A DNA stretch of 64,000 nt from Gnetum montanum (lineage: Eukaryota; Streptophyta; Gnetopsida; Gnetales; Gnetaceae): positions 1-64,000 of the forward strand of contig MNCI01002686.1 in the NCBI GenBank assembly GCA_015680685.1. The letters are read 5' to 3'. Every line of letters starts with the position of its first letter. Positions within the stretch are counted from its first letter, which is position 1. Under the pieces are notes generated by a model, which made no database searches, was not told the DNA's origin, and was given only the letters and a program-made list of their open reading frames with translations. This document shows, one piece after another, positions 58,139 to 64,000 of this stretch. A program made the translations under genes and the position numbers.

Positions 58139-58616
58139 ATGTTGACCCATGCTGTATCTGATTGGATTCAAGCCAGTAACCTACCCAAGAAGTTAGCTAA
58201 TCCTGAAAGTCCTTTAGTATATTTGCAAATTGTTGGGAATGAGCTTGTAAAGCTCTTGTTGACTCTAGTTCTAGTGTTAATCCAATCTTGCATGAGATGT
58301 ACACTATGTGGAGCCTTCCTCCCTTGAAGAAGAGCAACATTAGGTTAGAGCTAGTAGACCAATCCATCACTATTCCATTAGGACTAGTAGAAGACATCGT
58401 GACCACCATTTGTGGGTGGTCATATCCTATAAACTTCCTAGTAATCAAGGTGCAAAACTGTAAGGGGGACTTCCCAATTATTATGGGAAGGGTGTGGTTA
58501 TGGACATTAGAGATCTTTCCTTAGAGATATCTAAAGCAAATGGATTTACAAAGATCGAGAAGAAGAGGGTTCCATGTATTGCATACAATTATTCAAAGTG
58601 TTATTGTTTGTAGAAG
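58139..58616 (+). pseudogene. protease region of element E
   Basis: ASNLPKKLANPESPLVYLQI leads into the catalytic loop near 58255, which here reads VDSSSSVN instead of DSGSGVN and is crossed by a frameshift. YTMWSLPPLKKSNIRLELVD and DFPIIMGRVWL follow. Same domain as 20901-20344 in element A. Confidence 0.75.
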
Positions 58617-58849
58617 CTATGGTCAGTAAAGTGAACATCTATCTTTGCATGCAAGCAGTGTGCACCAAAAGCTAAAATCCAAAGATGTTTGTACATGGCA
58701 ACCACAAAACAAGAAGGCACCCAATGGCTGATAACTGATTCTAGCAGTAGTACATTGTGCATGAAACCTACTAAGGGCCTCATGTGTGAATATGTTGCAA
58801 GTATGGATGAACACAAGCAAGTTCATCACTAGCTCTCTAAGGGAGTAAA

Positions 58850-60420
58850 TGATGATATTAATTGGGGAGAGTTGGAGATTCCTAACAATTTCAAATAAGA
58901 ACCCCTTGAATTAAAGACATTATCGATTGAAATGAAGTAAGTGTTCTTGAAAAATGGAAGGTTAGTTATTATTAATGCCAAGCTTACTGTAGGACAAAAG
59001 AAGATGTTGATGAAGGTTATGAAAAAATGATCAGCAACCTTTGCCTAGTCATGTTCTGAGCCCATTGAAATAGATCCAAGAATATGCCAGGACTAGATAT
59101 ACACTGACCCCATCATTAAGTCAAAACAACAACCATAGTGGTGTTTGAATCCCAAATTAAAGTAGATTATAAAAGAGGAGATTGAGCAACTCCTAAAGAT
59201 GGGATTCATCTACCTTGTTGCAAATAGTGAGTGGGTTAGTCCACTTGTGATCATGCCCAAGAAAGGAGGTAAATGGTGGGTGTGCATCAACTTCTGGCTA
59301 CTCAATATGGAAACTTTCAACAATCATTTTTCATTACCTTTTGTTCACCAAGTGCTAGACACCATCTTTGGGCATAGCTATTATAGCTTTCTGGATGGTT
59401 ATAGTGGCTATAACCAAATCCGGATTGCACTAGAGGACTAGGCGAAGACAACTTTCACAAGTCCTTGGGGGACTTTTGCTTACCGTCAAATGCCATTCAG
59501 TCTATGTAATGCCCCAACTACATTTCAATGATTAGTCCTTAGCATTTTTCAACAAAAAATCAGTAGTCGGCTAGAAGTGTTCATGGATGACTTTTCTACC
59601 TACAGAGCTATGTTCAAGTAGGTCTTGGACCTTCTTGAGTAGGTGTTGAGGAGATGTGTCAAAAAAAACCTTCAAATCAATTAGAAAAGGAGCCATCTTA
59701 TGGTCTAAGAAGGCACAATCTTGGGGCATCGTATCTCAAAAGAAAGAATCAAGGTGGACCCTGAAAAGATAAGGATCATCCAAGGAATAACCCATCAACC
59801 AGATATAGTTAAAAAAAGTGTGGTCATTCCTTAGTTATATTGGCTACTACTAGCACTTCATCAAGAATTTTTCCAAAATCACCAAGCCGTTGGTTGAATT
59901 AACAAAGAAAGATGCACAATTTGTTTGGACTCTTACATGTGAAACAACATTTCAATAATTGAAGTAGAAGCTTGTTGAAACACCAATTCTACAAGCACTT
60001 GATTGATCGAGGTTGTTTCATGTGATGACTAATGCATCAAATTATGCTTTGGGGGTAGTGCTTACATAACTGGATGATCAAAAATGTTCATATTATATTC
60101 ATTGCACAAGTTGTAGTATCACAAGTGCACAACTAAACTACACCACCACAAAAAAAGAGTTGATGGTGGTGGTGTTTACCTTAGAAAAGATCAAGTACTA
60201 TTTGCTTGGTTATAAAGTGTTCATGCACATAGATCATAGCACCATTTGGTTTTTAATGAATAAACCAACAGTGAGCCCCTATGTCATATGGTGGCTCATG
60301 ATCTTATAAGAGTTCGATCTCACAATGGTAGATCGAAAGGATGTAAAAAATGTGATCACTAATCACTTATCACAGTTAAGATGGGATGACAAGGAGAAAA
60401 AAGCCCATTATTTGATTAAT
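58850..60420 (+). pseudogene. reverse transcriptase and RNase H of element E
   Basis: RT begins with IIKEEIEQLLKMGFI and NSEWVSPLVIMPKKGGK (59160-59275), then FLDGYSGYNQIRIALED (59388-59438) with the Athila-type DGYSGYNQI. Next are TTFTSPWGTFAYRQMPF and the active site VFMDDFSTY (about 59577-59603, F-M-D-D). RNase H fragments run to about 60340, with the connection VITNHLSQL near 60355. At least six stops or frameshifts. Confidence 0.82.
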
Positions 60421-60559
60421 TTCTTAATGACTCTCTCCTTGTAGGGGCTATTGATGCACAAATGCCTAATGAACCAAAATGGTATGACATCATTCTCACT
60501 TATTTGCTCAAGAAAGAACTATTGCAAGGGCTGGAGACCTAAAAGAAACAATAGTTTCT

Positions 60560-61830
60560 TCATTAGGTTAACCATTTCATGAAATCAAAGGGAATCTTTA
60601 CAAAGTATGTCCCAACAGCCTAGTACACTAGTGTATCCCTGACACAAATCAATTATTCATTCTCCAGGATGCTCATAAAGGCCCTTGTGGGGGCCATTAC
60701 ATTAGGAGACACACGACCATAAAAATCCTTATGGTAGGATATTACTAGCCAATAATCTTTAGGGATGCACAACAATTCATCCATGCTTGTGATCATTGTT
60801 AGAGGGATGGTGGAATGGCAGCTCGAATGGAGGGGTCGCAACAATGGATTCAGCCTCTTGAGCCATTCAATATTTGGAGCATTGACTTTATGGGTCCCAT
60901 CTCACCTCTGTTAAATGGAAAGGCATATATAATAGTCATGGTTAACTATTGCATTAAGTGGGTAGAAGTAGCAACCGTCACCAACTATACATCCAGTATT
61001 GCTACTCAGTTTGTACAACAGAATATCATAAATAGGTTCAATCTACCTCATGTATTAATCTCTAATAATGGAACTCATTTCATAGGTGCCACTTTCCAAA
61101 AACTTATGCAGTGCTTGGGGGTTGAGCACAAACTCACAACACCTTATCACCCTCAAGCCAATGGTCAAGCTGAGGTCACTATTTGAGAGATTACAAAAAT
61201 TCTAATGCATACTATTAGCAAATAATAAAGGGACTAGAGCACCAAATTAAATGATTCCCTTTAGGCCTATCACTCCACATGGAAGCTTGCCATAGGTTAT
61301 TCTTCCTATGAGCTCATGTACGGAAATCTACCAACACTGCCCATCCAATCTGAGCTTCATACACTCTCTACAGCCTATGACCTTAACTTGGATCTAAGTC
61401 TAGCACAAAAAAAAAATGATTAATGAACCTCAACATGCTAGATGAAAATTGATTAATGGCCTTGTCATACAACAAAATGCAGAAGGCATTCAACAATAAA
61501 CACCATAACCTTAAAATAAGAAAACTCAAGTTTCAACCAGGAGATAGGTTCTCTACTAGAATCCTACACACATATCTCAATGAACTAAATTTCAAACATT
61601 GTGGGAAGGACCTTACATTATTGAAGAGACTTTGCCATCTAGGGCCATGATTATGCATAAACCTAATAGCCTAGACAAGAAGCAATTAGTCAACATCCAA
61701 CAAATGAAACCTTTCCATGAGCCCAAGCCAACCAACTCAACAAACACCTCGCCAAATGGATAGCCATACTCAATCTTTTGGATCTCCTCCTTCTAACTTA
61801 GTCATGGGGGAGATGGCCATTCATACTAAT
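60560..61830 (+). pseudogene. integrase of element E
   Basis: Zinc-binding HHCC part at about 60665-60805 (GPCGGHYIRRHTT to HACDHC). The core in the frame 60815-61186 has WSIDFMGPI (first catalytic D), then VLISNNGTHFIG, where the second catalytic Asp is Asn, and PYHPQANGQAEV (catalytic E). The C-terminal region with LKIRKLKFQPGD is at 61515-61545, and the frame ends near 61830 at MGEMAIHTNN. The D to N change and stops make it inactive. Confidence 0.83.
61804..61818 (+). other. second polypurine-like tract at pol end
   Basis: CATGGGGGAGATGGCC followed by a T-rich tract with TTTTGTTTTACA repeats (61855-61970). Same order as in element A. Confidence 0.45.
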
Positions 61831-63800
61831 AATTTACTTAGCTCCTTAGTCTTTTTACTTTTTTGTTTTACACATTTTTGGTTTTACAACTTTTTGTTTT
61901 CATATTCTTTGTTTTACATCTTTTTTTTTAGGTTATTGATCTTTTCTAAGTTTTTGTTTTATACCATCATTAGAATATTAAATATTTCTTGAATAATATT
62001 TTACTTTATTTTATATTTTCTTGTGTTTGATATAATTGTTTACTTTTTTTGGTAATAAAGTGCTAGGTACAATGGTAATGTGCTACTCGATGGTGGTATG
62101 TATCATTTGTGATTTTATTTTTGATGTCTAGTTTCTGACTTTGAATGTCATTACTGACAACTAGGACATGGTTTCTTTTCATTTAACAAGCAGTGATTCC
62201 ACATCATTCACCCATCCACACACTCTATGGTTTTCCTTATTTTGGAAATATACAGTTCCTTCTTCATTAATTCAACCTTAATAAATTTGTGGCTTGTGTA
62301 GTTTTCAGACTTGGAAAGGAATCAAAGGTTCAGATAGGGTATGGCTTCAAGGGGATGTGGTATTCTATGTGCTTTTTCATTTTCCTGTGTGCAGGGGTGT
62401 TCTCATGAGCTTCTCACTATTCTATGTCATTCCACAATAGGAAGTCAAATAAGTCCTTGCATGGTGTGATCCTCATCAAAAGAAAAAAGATGAGGATTAA
62501 AAACACACCCCTTGGACAAAATAAATGTGGAAACACATGGGTCTTTACATGGTGTGGTTCCCATTTAAAATATATATATATATATGGAAATTCAAAGCAC
62601 ATCCCTTAGACCAAATAAAAGGGCTACAAGCACTAGTTATGGGACCTTTCTAGTCTCCTCTAACTAAGGCCCTTTCTCACTTCCTACTTTCTCTCCAATT
62701 TGGAATAGTGGTTGTTTTGTGGGAGCATTCTTGTGTCTCAAGGGATGGACTAGTCTTAGAATGTCAATGCAAAGTCACTAAAAGTGGTTGGTTTTGGTCT
62801 GGACTAAGGATGGATCCTACCAAGTCATTCAATCATGAACTCCACAAGGGACTTCATGTGACCATAATTAGGAACTCCATTACATTCTCTCTCTAATCCA
62901 TCTATTCTTTTCATGCCTCACCTCATTGCTGGTTTTATGTTTTGATTCAATGTTCTAGTTTGATGTGTTGGGTTTCTTAATCAATTACTTTTGGGTTTTT
63001 TACTTAACTTTTTGTAACCATTAATCATCCACGGTGCCCATGGACTCCTTGGTTTGAAGTTATGCAAGGGCATAAAAGACTTGTGCCTGCTTTGGTGAGG
63101 ACCCACTTGCATATCTTTTGGTTTGGTTAAGTTAAGTTCCTTAACCTTAGATATTTTTACAATGAAATTCTTTTTATTTGCCCCATCAATGCCATCTAAT
63201 TGTGTGCATCTTCACAACTATTTTTAGTGAGTTCCTTCTTTTTATTATTGTGAATTTCTATACCCTCTTCAGATATTCCTTGTGTTAAGCTTTTTATAAA
63301 TTTTATGGACTGCTTCTCTTACTTAACCCATTTGTCAATCTTCCCACTAACATCATCAAGTAACCAATCTACCATAATCACAACTTAGCTAGATAAAATC
63401 ACTGACGAGACAAGGTATTCAACCACTATGTCTTACACTTTATATACTAATCCTTGATTTTGTTGTGATTGCACTGGGGAGCATGGACTAGAAGCAGGAC
63501 TATCTTCACCAAGGAGGATGCAACAATATCACTCATAGGAGATTGTTCATGACAATTGGATCTCTTCTACCTCTCCCTCATTCTTCTATTGCCATGAGGG
63601 GTTGGATGTCATTGAATCCAAGGGTGTTCTTTCTTGTTGTCATGAACACCCAATTTTGTACACAATTGTAATATTGTATGCTCAGGCACTTCTGTATTTG
63701 TCTATTTTCTCTATGTTACTCTACATGTCAATCAAACATTCCAAAACTTCTAATATATTTTGTAAGGAACTTGTTCCTCTTGTACTTGAGGACAAGTTTT
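61831..63800 (+). mobile_element. non-coding 3' internal region of element E
   Basis: About 2 kb without a protein domain. It opens with the T-rich tract; an AT dinucleotide run (TATATATATA) occurs at 62571-62584; the CTCTAACTAAGGCCC block near 62657 is shared with element A. Athila elements sometimes carry an env-like ORF here; I see no convincing one. Confidence 0.6.
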
Positions 63801-63818
63801 CATTTAGTTGTGGGGGTA
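63801..63818 (+). other. polypurine tract of element E
   Basis: GTTGTGGGGGTA immediately before TGATGAATCATG. The upstream GAGGACAAGTTTTC block is shared with 2676-2689. Confidence 0.75.
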
Positions 63819-64000
63819 TGATGAATCATGTTTTTCATAAGCTTTGATATTAGAGCAGCTACGATATTGGGTACACAATATCACGACCCAAGATGTGATA
63901 TTGGACATGCGATATTACAAAGTACTCCTAGGCCTATAAATATAGCCCTTGGGTACACAATTTGGGAGTAGTTTTTAGAGCCAAGTAGCAAAATTCTTGT
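63819..64000 (+). repeat. 3' LTR of element E, cut by window end
   Basis: 182 bases starting TGATGAATCATG, matching 54578 onward. GATAT array at 63845-63917, with most CG sites changed to TG or CA; TATA box TATAAATA at 63935-63942. Confidence 0.85.

Larger units (their letters stand above)
54578..64000 (+). mobile_element. Athila-like element E, nearly full length
   Basis: 5' LTR, tRNA-Asp PBS, gag, protease, RT/RNase H, integrase, a 2-kb non-coding tail, PPT and the first 182 bases of the 3' LTR. It is the most complete element in the window and the reference for the others. Every coding part has frameshifts or stops, and the two LTR starts differ visibly, so the copy is old and dead. Confidence 0.88.

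Overview
The window looks like nuclear DNA of a seed plant. It holds one split gene with GT/AG introns in about 64 kb, and most of the rest is layered Ty3/gypsy, Ty1/copia and LINE debris. The large fraction of old, decayed LTR elements (frameshifted pol, CG to TG/CA decay, solo LTRs) and the low gene density suggest a gymnosperm, possibly a conifer. That is an inference; no lineage-specific gene is present. Single Ns and one 86-base N run show a draft assembly.

The only gene I can defend lies on the minus strand at 14308-6001. Six exons join in consistent phase into a 379-codon protein of the RimP/UPF0090 (DUF150) ribosome-maturation family, with a mitochondrion-type N-terminus. Its 5.6-kb fourth intron carries an antisense copia remnant.

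Layout. 1-2120: 5' LTR and gag of a minus-strand Athila-like element. 2121-3576: 3' end and 3' LTR of an older plus-strand relative. 3960-5119: a 1.16-kb TRIM-like element with two LTRs, PBS and PPT but no coding capacity. 6001-14308: the RimP-like gene. 14940-15190: a possible LINE scrap. 15516-16255: an Athila-like solo LTR with a perfect 5-bp target duplication. 17473-24301: a complete minus-strand Athila-like copy (element A, TSD CTTAC) with gag and protease but RT, RNase H and integrase deleted. 24648-25136: two tandem RTE-type LINE tails. 25935-37140: a plus-strand Athila-like element (B) interrupted by a 0.95-kb chromovirus-type solo LTR and a 3.1-kb giant solo LTR. 37390-47750: an L1-type LINE interrupted by a chromovirus-like element (C, 39358-46843), itself interrupted by a second giant solo LTR (41384-43835). 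47745-50420: LTR, PBS and gag of another Athila-like element (D). 50421-54577: nothing I can assign with confidence. 54578-64000: an almost full-length plus-strand Athila-like element (E), running off the window inside its 3' LTR.

I see no new multi-gene system. The less ordinary signals are the giant-LTR family (variable U3, conserved R-U5 over 1.2 kb), palindromic GCGATATCGC arrays just upstream of the TATA box in the Athila-like LTRs, an AGATGTCT/AGACATCT array in the element C LTR family, a compressed CX2CX3HX3C knuckle in the Athila-like gags, and a second G-run resembling a polypurine tract at the end of pol.
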